Shown: piece by piece, positions 1 to 11,746 of the stretch
Layout: every line of letters starts with the position of its first letter
Position numbering within the stretch: position 1 is the stretch's first letter
Assembly (NCBI GenBank): GCA_964016885.1
Contig: OZ024743.1
Span: 15,878,972 to 15,942,971 of the forward strand
Direction: 5' to 3'
Length of the DNA: 64,000 bases
From: Eledone cirrhosa
Taxonomy: Eukaryota; Mollusca; Cephalopoda; Octopoda; Eledonidae
Notes under the pieces: generated by a model
Databases searched by the model: none
What the model was told of the DNA's origin: nothing
Seen by the model: the letters and a program-made list of their open reading frames with translations, nothing else
Made by a program: the position numbers and the translations under genes

Positions 1-447
1 TTGATAAGTATTGTGGCAATTTCAAAATTAACGAAGAGAAAAATTATTAAGGTTTGTGTGTAGAAGGATTTGAGAAAAATAATGTGAAGTTAAAGTTTGT
101 ATATTGGAGGAATTGATAATATATGCAAATAAAGAGTTAATATGTATTAAGAATGAGTTCGTTGATGGGGAGAAAAAAATAATAAATTAAGGATGAAATT
201 GAGATTAAAAAGATTTATGATAGAGAGAAAAAAATAATGATTGCGGATGAATATTCTAACGTCAAAAAACAGATGTATATGTTATGAAGGATTTTACAAG
301 GTGAAGATAGAATGAGGGTAATGAGTAAACAAGTATTATAGAGTGTATAATGCCCTTTAAAGTATGGTAGGCAGATGGGTATATTTTAAAGAGGTGTATG
401 TATATGTGCCTTTGAGAAAAGATTCTAAATTGATAAAGAATTGAATA
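1..447. other. AT-rich unassigned flank
   Basis: No coding frame or recognisable repeat is seen. It lies immediately downstream of the minus-strand Penelope-like element, so part of it may be that element's 3' untranslated or terminal repeat sequence. I saw no hammerhead core in it. Confidence 0.4.
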
Positions 448-1757
448 TTAACTGTATACTTTGTGAAAAGTTCTATGGAATTTATGCAGGCAGATAGAAA
501 ACAAATCTGTACGTCTATTTATTATAGAATCTAGGTTAGAGATAATGGTAAATTTTTCATTTAGGCAGAGATTACAGATTTTAGATAGAGAGCTGTTCAA
601 GTATGAGGATGCAGAAGAAACCTTCTTCCAAAAGATGGTATATTTAATATTTTTGTCTTTTAAGGACCATATGAGTTCTGAGAGAGCAGTGTTGGTTCTT
701 TTAAGTTTGTATTTGAAAGATGAATGATGATTATAGAGACGAGCTTTAAAAGAGGTGGAAGTGGAGCCAAAATATGTGAAGGAATTGGTGCTAGTTATAA
801 TTTTACATTCATAAATTAAGTTTTTATCGAGACAATGGTTGTTGAGAGGACATTTATTTTTAATGCGGCAGTTGCAATTAGAGAGATTATTAATGAGTGA
901 CCTAGTGTTATCTATAGAAGGAATTGGATTGGAGAAGTTGTTTGCGATAGGAATAATAGGAATAATAGTTTCTTGATTTAGAGTTGGATTATGAACATTT
1001 AGCGAAGTTGTGTTTGACGTTGTATTTGGGTTTATAGAAGTTAGCCTAGGGTTTACAATGACGTCGGGAGTACTATTACTGTTATTATGAAATTCAATGT
1101 TGGAAGGAAGAGATTTAGTATTTAGTATTTTATTGTTGTGTTTAGAGATGATGTTGGAAATATTGGAGGATGTGGAATAAGAAAATTTGATGGTGTGTTT
1201 GTTAAATATTTTACTATAGATATGTGAGGGAGGGAAGCATTTATTTAAGGCACTAAAAAATAATTTAGGAATATTGTTATTAATAGAGATGGAGAAAGGA
1301 GCATTATACCAGATTATGTTTTTGTATCTAGGTCTTTTATTAAAATTATTGGAATGATCATGATTAATTATTCTACTGTAAGTTTTTCTAGAATTTGTTT
1401 CTTTACTATATTTGATTTTATCTGGATAGCCGGCTTTAGAAAGTGCGTTATTATAGTAATTGGCGTTAGCATCAAAGATGTTTTTATTAGAGGATATGTT
1501 AGATATTCTTTTTCCAATATTACTAACTATAGCATTCTTGATATTGGTAGGATGGTTAGATTTAAAGTTAACATAATTTAGGTTCTCATTGTTTTTATGG
1601 TAAGGGTAATATAGGCCAGTGTCAAGATTAAGAGATACATCCAAGAAATTAGCTAGTTTGATACTATTATCAAATTCAATTTTTAGGTTATGTTGGTTAA
1701 AGAGATTACGAATATTGTTCTTAATAATATTAAGGTTAACTATATTGCAATTTATAT
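448..1757 (-). pseudogene. Penelope-like element: reverse transcriptase C-terminus, linker and GIY-YIG endonuclease (5' truncated)
   Basis: Reads from about 1757 down to a stop at 448-450. The upstream part, before any ATG, encodes the end of a Penelope-type reverse transcriptase (NFLDVSLNLDTG, then YYPYHK). Next come the family's linker block (NIIWYNAPFS, CFPPSHIYSKIFNKHTIKFSYS) and a Cys-rich stretch (CNCRIKNKCPL). The C-terminal GIY-YIG-like nuclease shows YFGSTSTSFKARLYNHHSSF. In this family the enzyme nicks the target and primes reverse transcription. The RT catalytic core is missing: the frame runs into a GT/TA microsatellite at about 1758. The usual Glu in the TELS-like motif appears as Ala (TALSELIW), so the nuclease may be dead. 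No stop or frameshift is seen inside the remaining part. Family assignment is confident; activity is unlikely. Confidence 0.88.
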
Positions 1758-2159
1758 ATATATGTGTGTGTGTGTGTATATAATTACATATACATGTGTG
1801 TGTTTATATTATATACGTGTACGTGTTTGTGTATGTATGTGTATGTACGTGTTTATGTATTTGTATATGTATATTTATGTGTGAGAGTGTGTGTATGTGT
1901 TTACTATTTCGTACGTATGTATATGTGCTTTTGTGTGTATTACTTACCACGCGTCTGTCCTGTTAGCTGGGGCATGTATCGCTGTCAAAAATTTGTTAAT
2001 ATATATTTATATATTTTTTTCTTATATTTATTTGTGTGTGTGAATATGTAGTGGAGTGCATTCATGTATGTGTATGTATGTACGTTGTATGTTTGTGTGA
2101 ATGTATGTATGTGTATATATATGTGTGTGTGTATGTGTATGCTTGTACACACACATATA

Positions 2160-2226
<67 letters not shown>

Positions 2227-2400
2227 ATGTATGAATGTATGTATGTGTATATGTGTGTATATATGTGTATGTGTGTGTAGGTGTACGCTTTATATATATA
2301 TATATGTGTATATGTATATGTGTACGCGTACATTTATATATATGTATATATGTATGTGTGTGTAAGTATGCTTTTGTGGGTTTTTTGGTGTGTGTTTGCA
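1758..2400. repeat. GT/ATGT-rich microsatellite tract
   Basis: Long (GT)n interleaved with ATGT and ATAT runs. It truncates the Penelope-like element at its left edge. Open frames here on both strands are translated dinucleotide repeats (Tyr-Val-Cys or Thr-His-Ile) and are not genes. A short non-repetitive island occurs at about 1945-1990. Confidence 0.95.
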
Positions 2401-2492
2401 TGTGTAGTTTTATTTTATTTTTCCTTTCCTTCTCCCTTTTCCAGCCTCACTTTCATATAGATTGCATTTTTGATTTTCGAATCCATTTTCAA

Positions 2493-2865
<373 letters not shown>

Positions 2866-2965
2866 ATTACCCACTATACTACCCAAAGTATTGAGTACTC
2901 TGGTGCATTATGGTCCACCTGGTTCCTTACCACACTTCCTTCATTATATATATGTATGTGTGTGT
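2866..2965. other. Unassigned short spacer
   Basis: Unique-looking sequence between the fold-back element and a short TATG/TG run at 2945-2964. No feature recognised. Confidence 0.4.
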
Positions 2966-3600
2966 GGAACAGTCTGCTCCTACTTGTATCTGGAATTCCT
3001 CACTAAACTCCATTCCTACCCTCACTTTACTGATAGCACCTCTGTACAAAGCTTGCACTGTCCTCACAAGACACTCCTCAATGCCTAGTTTCCTTAGGGA
3101 CGACCAGATGACAGCTTGGGTTACCCTATAAAAGACCTTCTCTAGGTCAACAAAAGCTAAATATAGGGGCTTATTCTTCTCTAAGAACTGCTCTTGTAAT
3201 TGTCTCACTAAGAAGAGGGCATATATTGTACTTTTCCCAGGCACAAAACCAAACTGCATCGCATATGGTTTGACCCTTTCTCTAATTAGTTGTGCTAATA
3301 TTCTCTCTGTCACTTTCATAACCTGATCCATCAGTTTCATGTCTCTATAACTGCTCCTCTCCAGAGCATCCGTTTTACCTTTGTAGCAATTTATGAGAAT
3401 ACTGCTCCACCAGTCTTTGGGTATGACTCCACCATATGTAGCTTGACTGACGATGAGTACCTACTTCTCCTGATGCCTTCAGCATCTCAGCAACTATCCC
3501 TGACGGTCAAGCTACCTTACCATTTTTCATTTCCTTAATTGCCTCTTGGACCCTATAGTCATCAATCTTAATAGCTGGTCCCTCTTTCGGGTCTACTGTA
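2966..3600 (-). pseudogene. LINE reverse transcriptase fragment (same family as 7693-9157)
   Basis: On the minus strand this reads from about 3600 toward 2966. It starts with a pre-RT block ([19 protein letters not shown], then GVIPKDWW) and continues into RT motifs (QFGFVPGKST, PLYLAFVDLEKVFYRV, VRTVQALYRGA). It is interrupted by an in-frame stop after KVA near 3508 and by frameshifts between about 3340 and 3500. The Asp of the first catalytic motif survives (FVDLEK), but the YADD box lies beyond the truncation. Both ends are cut by microsatellites. It is a dead fragment of an apurinic-endonuclease-type LINE whose clade I cannot fix. Confidence 0.85.
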
Positions 3601-3816
3601 TATATCTGTGTGTATGAGATTATATATGTATGTGTATGTAAATGTGTACATATATATGTGTTTATATGTATGGGTATGTATATGTGTATATGTATATGTG
3701 TATATGTGTATATATATATGTATGTGTATATAAATGTGTACATATATGTATGTGTATGTAAATGTGTACATATATATGTGTTTATATGTATGGGTATGTA
3801 TATGTGTATATGTATA

Positions 3817-3879
<63 letters not shown>

Positions 3880-3972
3880 GTATATGTGTATATGCATATA
3901 TATGTAGTTGTGTACATATATATGCGGATAGGTGTATGCGTGCATGTATACGTGTATATATATATGTATATT

Positions 3973-4008
<36 letters not shown>

Positions 4009-4050
4009 TATATTTGTGTCTGTGTATGTATATGTATGCATATGTATGCA
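3600..4050. repeat. ATGT/ATATGT microsatellite with a 120-bp tandem duplication
   Basis: The unit at 3631-3750 (TGTGTATGTAAATGTGTACA, then a TATGGGTATG marker) repeats almost perfectly from 3751, a period of 120 bp. Flanking sequence is simple TATG/TA repeat. Overlapping frames here are Tyr/Ile/Thr/His runs without coding meaning. Confidence 0.9.
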
Positions 4051-4522
4051 TTGGTGCATACTTATGCACTGGCCTAAATCTTTTACTATTTTAATAACCT
4101 CTGTCATTTTCGTTTAACAACTTTATTTACATTTTCTTAAACTCTGGAGCTGAGAATCATTCAGTTATTCTAAATAGAATTTTAGTCTAATGACTCCATT
4201 TATACCATAAATGTGTTTTTGTCTTTGCATGAAATTGTTCTCATTGCTCCATGTAACGACATAATTATGATCGTTTTTTTTCTTCCGTTCATTGCCTGGG
4301 AACGTCTTCACGAACCAAAGCATGATCTTTTTCCTTCTGTTTTCCTTCGTTGAAATCGGCGGTAGCTAATGGTCAACTTCCTTCGGACATGCGCCTGCGG
4401 AGACCGGTGGGGGTGAATTGGTACTCACAGGGGAACAGATGAAGAACCCAAAAGCACACACTTCGTCCGTTCCCATGTCGATTCAACATTGCCTCGGAAA
4501 CATAAGCTTATTATGTAACAAG
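4051..4522. other. Unassigned sequence
   Basis: Includes a GC-richer part (4290-4500, with GGACATGCGCCTGCGGAGAC) that resembles no element I recognise. A 62-codon frame at 4418-4606 has no recognisable domain. Confidence 0.4.
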
Positions 4523-4594
4523 CTGTCTGATGATGTCACGACACTCGCACACAGAACAGTGTGGCGAGTGTCGTCATTGAAATATATATCACAG
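4523..4594 (+). ncRNA. Possible hammerhead-like RNA with long stem II
   Basis: CTGATGA lies at 4527-4533. A strong hairpin follows, in which ACGACACTCGC is mirrored by GCGAGTGTCGT. GAAA is at 4579-4582 and ATC, a permissible cleavage triplet, at 4588-4590. Stem I is only 4 bp (CTGT 4523-4526 with ACAG 4591-4594). Two unpaired T precede GAAA and stem III is pure AT. The order is right for a type I hammerhead, but the weak stems make chance likely. Confidence 0.35.
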
Positions 4595-4613
4595 AATTAT
4601 TATTAAAGGACTT

Positions 4614-4811
4614 AAATTATTAAAGGCGGTAGATTGGCAGTATCGGTAGAGGGTCGGACGTCATTCTTTGATGCATAGAGTTACGGCCCTTGCCATTCTG
4701 AGTTCAAATCCAGCTGAGGTTAACTTTGCCTTTCATCCTTACGGGGTCGATAAAATAAAGTACCAGTAATGTACTGGGTAATTGCTGGCCTTGTGCCAAT
4801 AGTAGAAACAA
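4614..4811 (+). mobile_element. tRNA-derived cephalopod SINE (full length)
   Basis: It has a tRNA-like head starting GGCGGTAGATTGGCAGTATC, a B-box-like GAGTTCAAATCC, a conserved body (TTTCATCCTTACGGGGTCGA) and the tail GTAGAAACAATTATTATT. Flanking target-site duplications of about 19 bp (AATTATTATTAAAGGACTT at 4595-4613 and 4810-4828) show retrotransposition. The tRNA head is degenerate and not a functional tRNA gene. Confidence 0.92.
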
Positions 4812-4937
4812 TTATTATTAAAGGACTTGAACATCTGAAACTACTTCGCTTTTACTTATTCGATATTTACTCCGTCACTCCTATGTGGAAAAAGTACGTT
4901 GAGTGCTTGAATTGAATTGCATCAATATTTACCCTAA

Positions 4938-4938
<1 letters not shown>

Positions 4939-4997
<59 letters not shown>
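4939..4997. repeat. (TA)n microsatellite
   Basis: About 29 TA units. Confidence 0.97.
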
Positions 4998-5003
<6 letters not shown>

Positions 5004-5349
5004 CTCCATTAAACCACACACAGAAACACACATTTATTATATTTATTTTAATATCAAATTTGCATTCACCAAATTCATATTAAACCCCAACTTATTAAAT
5101 TTAATACGATTTGTATAACTATTTCTCATTGAACTGATTATATTAATCTCATACAGAAAAATCCTTTCAAGATTATATAACGTTTTCCCTAAAATTAGTC
5201 AAACTTGTAAACCTCGATTTTATATTTCTACTTTCTATTTTCATATCTACTGTATTTTAATCCATTTAAATGTTACCTATGATAATTTATATTATAGCTT
5301 ATATCATATAGCTTATACAATTAAACGTATATATTCATATAGCATCAAA
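4998..5349. other. AT-rich unassigned sequence
   Basis: Nothing recognisable. Confidence 0.5.
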
Positions 5350-5381
5350 CACTCTCTCTCTCTCCCTCTCTCTCTCTCTCC

Positions 5382-5423
<42 letters not shown>
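5350..5423. repeat. (TC)n microsatellite
   Basis: A TC run with a few CCC interruptions, followed by a short CA run. Confidence 0.97.
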
Positions 5424-5425
<2 letters not shown>

Positions 5426-6437
5426 CACACACATGCATATATGCTGCAAAAACAGTGGTCAATTAACTGCATCATTAGAGCATCAGTTAAACACCCTATG
5501 ACAGTTGCATTCGCATAAAATAAAACACACAGTTTGATTCCTCTCCTCTTCTTTCTGCTTGACTGCCATTGTCCTTCATGTAAGGATATTGAATAGCATC
5601 AGGCCTGGATATAAGAAGAGTGTTCTGTTAGGTGTCATAAACCACTTCTCATAAAAATAATATTTTCCTCCATAAAATATCAAAAGAAACAAAAGCAAGA
5701 CTTTTCTAGCCAGACAAGTATAGTGGGCATACATTGATTTATGTGTGATGACATATTCAACAGATGAAAATGGACAAGATACATATTACTGTCTTAAAAG
5801 CAAAATGGGTAACTCTGAAAATGGGATTGCAATATCTACAGCATTGATAGGAGGGCAATAAAGGGAAAAATGTGCAGATTTGTTAGATCATTGGATAGAT
5901 TTCTTACAGGATTTATTCTGGCTCTCTACACTTTGAGTTAAAATCCAGGTTAACTTTGACACTCCTCCATTTGAGATTGATGAATAAATACCATTTCAAG
6001 GCAGCGGAGTGGTGAAATTTCTTGAGTATCAGACATGATGAATTGACTGTTATGACACTGTTACTAAGCTGTATCAGTCATTGCCTTTTCCTTTGACAAT
6101 ATCATTAGCATAAGGAGGACTTGCATATTTTGGTAATTGTTGGTCAGCTTTCGAATCGTACACATGTCTGCACAAGGAGAACACTTTTTCCAGATGTAGA
6201 TCTATGTTCTCAAAAGCCAAATAGCTGCCCTAGTAATGATTGAAATATACCTGATAACATATCTCTATTATGACTGATATGAGGCTAATAAGTAACATCA
6301 ATGATAACAGGAGTAGAATAATATCTAAGAAAGATGAAGAAAAACAAATATTTCAACTTGAAAATATGTACAAAAATCATAACTTCTAATTTAGGAACAA
6401 AGCCAGCAAATTTGAGGGAAGAGCAAAGTTGATTATA
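5424..6437. other. Unassigned sequence with one ancient SINE trace
   Basis: No coding signal. At about 5905-6000 a decayed plus-strand SINE can be made out (TTGAGTTAAAATCCAGGTTA and AACTTTGACACTCC in the right order), without clear ends. Confidence 0.45.
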
Positions 6438-6583
6438 TATTAGTATTTTATTCTTTTGACCCCAAAGAGATGAAAGGCGAAGTTGGTCTTGGCAGGATTT
6501 GAAGTTAAAATGTAAAGAGTTAAAACAATAACCACAGTAGGATTTTATCCAATGTACTACTAATCCTGCTAATCCACCACCCT
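6438..6583 (-). mobile_element. Ancient degenerate cephalopod SINE
   Basis: Diverged minus-strand copy: TTGACCCCAAAGAGATGAAA replaces the family's TCGACCCCGTAAGGATGAAA, and it ends in AATCCACCACCC, the reverse complement of the tRNA-like head. The younger SINE at 6592-6783 landed right beside it. Confidence 0.75.
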
Positions 6584-6591
6584 CTATCTAC

Positions 6592-6783
6592 AATAATTGT
6601 TTCTACTTTTGGCACAAGGCCAGCAATTATCCCAGTGCATTACTGGTACTTTATTTTATCGACCCCGTAAGGATGAAAAGCAAAGTCAACCTCGGCGGGA
6701 TTTGAACTCAGATCGTAAAGGGACGTAACTATGCTAGAAAGCATGGCGTCCGACCCTCTACCGATACTGCCAATCCACCGCCC
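6592..6783 (-). mobile_element. Cephalopod SINE, full length
   Basis: Reverse-complement copy with tail AATAATTGTTTCTAC, body GACCCCGTAAGGATGAAA and head GATACTGCCAATCCACCGCC. A 14-bp target-site duplication, CTATCTACAATAAT, is seen at 6584-6597 and 6783-6796. Confidence 0.93.
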
Positions 6784-6796
6784 TATCTACAATAAT

Positions 6797-7692
6797 GTTA
6801 TATAGAATCAAAAAGGCATTTTGGTTGAAAATATATAAAAAAGTGATATATTTTAGTTGCTGTTGCTATTGCTTTGCTCCTAGTTAGTCCCAATAGTGCA
6901 GATATATGATAAAAGAAATTCCAGCCATCGACATCTCGTCTACTCAAACTAGAAATTGCTATTTCTAACAGGTCAAGCGACCACATAAAAGATATATTTT
7001 AGTTTGAGGGAGGATGAACTCTTTTAAAGGATTTGGCCTATGAAATAACTAAAGTAACCCCATTAGTTTGTATAAGCTGCAAATTTAACAGAAGAAACAT
7101 CTGTCATGTTTCACATGTTACATAATCAATGAAGAATTAGTGGGGGCTCAAATTAGAATTGTAATAGCTATGACATGTAGCTAATTCTCATAGGCAACAT
7201 AAAATGATGAAATTATCATGTGAAATATTCCTCTAAATGATGAATATTGAAAAGGGAAAAAGACCTTTGAATTTCAATTTGTGCTGCCTGTTTGATAGTA
7301 AGCAGCTTAAAGGAAATGAAATTGCATAGTCAGTTAATCATAACTTTAAGGAATGAAAGGTATCAACTGCTATGTAGGAAATAAGTCTGATTGGTATGGA
7401 CAGTAGGTGAGAAAGGATGATGAAAATTAGATAAATATATGCTGCAGGTTGATAAGGGTTGTTATGCACATCAAAGGCAAACCAAATGAAAAGTGCAAAT
7501 GAAGATAGTTAAGGATTGTTTCAGTGAGCCAAGAATGACAGAATGAGATGGAATTGTGGAAAGAGATAGGCAGTGAATAGAAGATAAAAGGAAAGCAAAA
7601 CATGATAAAAACTGACATAAAATGATTACTTTAAATTATATAAATTTCATATACTGAAATTCCTTTCATAATTGGAAAGATCAGAAGGTTTT
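6797..7692. other. Unassigned AT-rich sequence
   Basis: No repeat family or coding signal recognised. The small minus-strand frames at 6798-6986 and 7427-7618 have no known domain. Confidence 0.45.
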
Positions 7693-9157
7693 TCATTGGT
7701 TAAAGATTAATATCCTACTCTTTTTGCTGCTGGGTTGTAAGTAGGTGGGACGGGTCTTATTCAGCACAGCATCTCTCCACTCGTCACGATCCTTCGTCAT
7801 CTCCAACGTGAGCTTCAACGATCTGAGGTCTGTTCTCACCACCTCCGCCCATGTTTTTCGTGGTCTACCTCTACCATGTCTTCCTTCAACTGGCATTTCC
7901 TGGCAGTTCTTCACCCATCGCTCAACCTCCATGCACATTATATGTCCATACCACCTCAGTCTCCTCTCCCGTACACTACATTCTATCCTTCCAGACACAG
8001 TTTCTCTCTCAACACATTCATGCTACATTTACACTGCGCATCCAACGAAGCATGCTTGCCTCATTTCTCTCCAGCCGTCGCATATCCTCTGCAGTTGCTG
8101 CCCATGTCTCACTACCATGCAGCATCGCACTCCTCACACAGGCATCATACAACTGGCCTTTCGTACGCAGGGAGAAACCCTTCTTCGTCAGCAGAGGAAG
8201 CAGCTCCCTAAACTTCTTCCAACACGTCCTTATTCTAGATACTATGGCCTCGGAATACCCTCCTCCCATGCTAATCTGATCTCCTAGGTACCGGAAGCTA
8301 TCCACCACTTCTATAGCATCCGCCTGCATTTGAAAAATGTGTCTATCAATGCGACTTCTACTGTCTAATTTCCCTGTACATCTACTGCATACATATTTCT
8401 CCCTACCTGTTAGTTTACCTGCTATCCCGCTACATCTCTTGTGTACCCAGGATCTGCATTGTGTGCATTTTATAGAATTTATGACAGTTCCTTTTCTGCA
8501 TATCTAACATGGCCATTTCCCTGATGGAATCAGAGTTTTGTTCTCTTTTCTACTCATCAACACTTTTGTCTTAGCTAGGTTCCCTCTCAGTCCTCTTGCT
8601 TCCAACTGCTGTTTCCATAGCCAGAATTTATTCTCTAGCTCCTCTACTGATTCTGCTATAAGAACCAGATCGTCAGCATAGAGAAGTTCCCATGGACAGC
8701 CAGTCTTAAAGTCCTCTGTTATGGCTTGGAGGACTATAATGAAGAAGAGCGGGCTGAGGACCAATACTTGTATCTGGATTTCCTCACTAAACTCCATTCC
8801 TACCCTGACTTTACTGAGAGTACCTCTGTACAAAGTTTGCACTGTCCTCACAAGCCATTCCTCAACACCTAGCTTCATTAGTGACCACCAGATGACAGAT
8901 CTTGGTACCCTATCAAAGTCTTTCTCTAGGTCAACAAAGGCTAAGTATAGTGGCTTATTTTTCTCTAAGAACCTCTCTTTCAATTGTCTCACCAAGAAGA
9001 GGGCATCTGTTGTACTCTTCTCAGGCACAAAACCAAACTGCATCTCATCTAGTTTGACCCTTTCTCTAATTAGTTATGCTAATATCCTTTCTGCCACTTT
9101 CATAACCTGATCCATCAGTTTTATACCCCTATAATTGCTCCTCTCCAGAGCATCCAC
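7693..9157 (-). pseudogene. LINE pol, 3' half (reverse transcriptase, zinc motif, C-terminal tail)
   Basis: Read from about 9157 down to a stop at 7693. First come RT motifs (QFGFVPEKST, YLAFVDLEKDFDRVPRSVIW, then LLYADDLVLIAES with the catalytic YADD box). Next, at about 8500-8340, is a Cys/His zinc motif (KCTQCRSWVHKRCSG, then YVCSRC). Then follow DSFRYLGDQISMGGGYSEAI and a Leu/Trp-rich block (8329-8018). The tail is RLRWYGHIM, GRGRPRKTW and DRDEWRDAV (7998-7693). The segment between IQIQ and VLSPLFF has lost residues, and at least three frame changes occur (near 8510, 8330 and 8010). It is truncated at the 5' side by a TA run, so the endonuclease is missing. It is the same family as 2966-3600. 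The clade is uncertain; the tail resembles RTE-like LINEs. Confidence 0.87.
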
Positions 9158-9178
9158 TTATATATATATATATATATA
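9158..9178. repeat. Short (TA)n
   Basis: TA run at the junction between the LINE fragment and the second hammerhead-element copy. Confidence 0.9.
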
Positions 9179-9327
9179 TGAGGATTGAAAGCAAAATCTT
9201 TTGCTTTTAAGAAACCACTGGTAAATGGAATAATTGCCTTATGTTGTTTATTACATAACTATTAATCTCTGTTACCTACATAGAGCACTTTTTTTTCCTG
9301 GACTTTTCCGACGGAATTACTTCATTT

Positions 9328-9330
<3 letters not shown>
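9179..9330 (+). repeat. Interspersed hammerhead-bearing element, copy 2 (5' truncated)
   Basis: It begins inside the hammerhead core (TATATATGAGGATTG in place of CTGAGGATTG) and then matches copy 1 closely through the stem-II hairpin, GAAACCACTGGTA and TTATGTTGTTTATTACATAA, up to the CA run. The first core base is lost, so self-cleavage is not expected. Confidence 0.8.

Positions 9331-9368
<38 letters not shown>
9328..9368. repeat. (CA)n(TA)n microsatellite
   Basis: Same arrangement as downstream of copy 1 at 2681, suggesting the CA/TA tail belongs to the element's 3' end. Confidence 0.9.
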
Positions 9369-9370
9369 CC

Positions 9371-9416
9371 ATATCATCATCACCGTTTTACGTCCATTTT
9401 TCCATGCTAGCATGTA
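9371..9416 (+). repeat. Fragment of a dispersed cephalopod repeat (CATGCTAGCA core)
   Basis: CATCATCATCACC followed by TTTTTCCATGCTAGCATG. Longer copy at 18888-19070. Confidence 0.7.
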
Positions 9417-10609
9417 TGAATCTGTGTATATATATATATGGCCAACCACGGAATTAAAACATGAGGTAAACCAAACTTCATCCAATTAAAACATGTGGTC
9501 AAATCTGACCACACACAATTAAGCTTCATGAAGGTTCATAACATAGGATAATACCCCAGATGACCCACCTTCTCATGCATAGAGAATGCAACAAATGTGG
9601 AGAGGGTGGTACTGAAGAAGTGTTGAAATGGCACTACGCGTAGGTCTCCACCTGCACATTTGCACCAATTTCTATCTTACGCTTTGTTTCCTCTTAAGAC
9701 TCCCTATTTCCACCTCCCTCACTCTCTTAAGTACCCATCCTTAGTCCTCTCCCACTGACTTCTTCTATCTCAACCTTGTTCATCCAACTCTTTCCAGCAT
9801 GGAAAATCATCCCTCATCATATCCCTTTTACCCCAGCCCAACGCATACCAATGCAGAAAAATGAATGGCACACCCTTCCACATCCAACCCATGTCAAAAT
9901 GGAAAGCCAGGCATTTTTCACCTCATACCACAATAAAATGCTTGGATGCGGTTGGGAAGGGCATTTAGTTGTGGAAGCCATGCTTAAACAGAACATATGA
10001 ACATGATTACCATGCCTAACCTAACTTCAGAGTGTGAGAGCCCATCTGGCCCAAGATGGCATGAAATATAAATGTTTAATGATGATGACCCTCCCTCTTC
10101 CTCCTGCCAAATCTCTAAGACATCATTCCTCTCCAACCCATGCATGGATGGAAAGCTGGGAATATTTCTTTCACAATATAGTGTCTGGTGCAACTCACTC
10201 TCTTCAATGTCATCTCTCTGATATGCCATTTGCACTCCCACTGTGGGATTTTTGTCCTTTTTATCAGCCACCATGTACCCTCTCCAGCTGGCCCAAGGAC
10301 ACAATTATCATAATGGGGTATTACTGGTGACAGGTTAATAAACATCAGCCGACACTGTAAATTGTTATTCCTGACACTACAACTAAATGCACACAGTTCA
10401 CTATGTAACGTCTTACTGTTTGTGCCATGTAAAAGCTCCTATTGCATGTTGTAAAGGGATTGACATTAGGAAGGACATTTAACTATACAAAACCAAGTCA
10501 AAATAAGAGCATATCAGCAAATTGTAGTCTTCAAATCAGTCAAGCATCATAATATGTAATCCCATCTAACCTAGTCTAGCATGGACAATAGACATAAAAC
10601 ATTGGTGCA
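9417..10609. other. Unassigned region with scattered fragments of the CATGCTAGCA repeat
   Basis: Minus-orientation fragments of the dispersed cephalopod repeat are visible at about 9940-9985 (GGTTGGGAAGGGCATTTAG), 10445-10490 (ATTAGGAAGGACATTTAAC) and 10565-10590 (TAGTCTAGCATGGACAATAG). Small frames at 9984-10345 carry no recognisable domain. No gene supported. Confidence 0.5.
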
Positions 10610-10690
10610 GATGTATATATGTATGTGTGTGTATATATGTGTCTGCTTATGTGTATGTGTGCATGCATGTGTGTGTTTGTGTTTGACTGT
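10610..10690. repeat. GT/ATGT microsatellite
   Basis: Interrupted TG and TATG runs. Confidence 0.9.
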
Positions 10691-11618
10691 GTGATGAATG
10701 CAACACATTCTTATCAGTCTAATCTGAGACAAAATACTATAAAGGTGATAATAGTAGGTAAGGATATTTACAGCTTTCACATTAGTCTGCATGATCAATA
10801 ATTCAGAAAATTCACAAAAATTCATATAGCCATCTTTTATGTCTTCTAAAGTTGCTAAAGTTCCATGATGTAATATTAAATTTCGATACACACTCTCAGG
10901 TCAAGTCAGTTGCTAAAACATGTACAAGTCCGATGATTTTATTTAAATATATATACTTTAGAATAAAAACGTCTGTATTATAGAAACAGTGGTAGGCTTA
11001 CAGGGCAGAGTTTAGTCGCAAAAAGATTAATACATGCATATTAATTGAAATGAATTACACATAACATTTAAGTTACTTGTAAAATATTCCCAGCTAGTAA
11101 GCATAAAAATAAACATGATTAAAAAACATTTATTTGCTCCAATTATTATACTTGGATAAATGGAATGTTGTACTTGGATAAACAAAATGTTCTTTATTGG
11201 AGCAACTGCTTCTGTAACCGGATTTGTTTATACTGCTATATGCACAACCACATTGTGAGGGATTGAATCTTTTATTTTTTAATACATTAGTCACAGGAAG
11301 AGAGTAGTGCTAGTACCATTCATATGTATTTCCAGACAAAACATATTTTATATCAACTGAAATAATTGACATAAGAAGTTATATGTGACTTGTTCAGAGG
11401 TATAATAGAAAGGTTGTTTTTATAATGTTTGAATGTACACTCAAATAGTCATTACTTCAAAAACTTAAACTCACTGCTAGTGTGCCTCTTCCGATATATT
11501 AATGATATAGAATTGCATTCAATTAAATTATTCTTTTTTAATAATTAACATGGAATGAAGTAAATAAAGCTTAATTATGTTCTTATCCTCAAGCATTATA
11601 AACTATTATCAACTATAT
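10691..11618. other. Unassigned AT-rich sequence
   Basis: Nothing recognisable. A short repeated phrase, ACTTGGATAAA, occurs twice near 11150-11180. Confidence 0.45.
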
Positions 11619-11735
11619 AGTCTGAGTTCAAATCCCGCCAGGGTTAACTTTGCCTTTCATCCTTACGGGGTCGATAAATAAAGTACTAGTAATGCACTGG
11701 GATAATTGCTGGCCCTGTGCCAAAACTAGAAATAA
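11619..11735 (+). mobile_element. 5'-truncated cephalopod SINE
   Basis: Starts at the B-box region (GTCTGAGTTCAAATCCCGCC), has the complete body and the tail CTAGAAATAATTA. A short target-site duplication, ATTATCAACTAT, flanks it (about 11606-11617 and 11735-11746). Confidence 0.9.
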
Positions 11736-11746
11736 TTATCAACTAT

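Noticed and set aside
1690..2401. Several open frames rich in Cys, Val, Tyr, Thr and His on both strands
   Set aside because: They are translations of GT/CA/TA microsatellites with no other content.
3507..4117. Open frames of up to 179 codons on both strands
   Set aside because: Simple-repeat translations (Ile-Tyr-Thr-His); only the short [12 protein letters not shown] part is real and belongs to the LINE fragment.
4614..4811. Possible tRNA gene
   Set aside because: tRNA-like head belongs to a SINE with body, tail and target duplications; the cloverleaf is degenerate.
7745..8287. 180-codon plus-strand frame
   Set aside because: Antisense of the LINE C-terminal region, which reads as a known protein on the minus strand.
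9984..10345. Possible host exon (overlapping frames of about 100 codons)
   Set aside because: No recognisable domain, frames open on both strands, and fragments of a dispersed repeat nearby.
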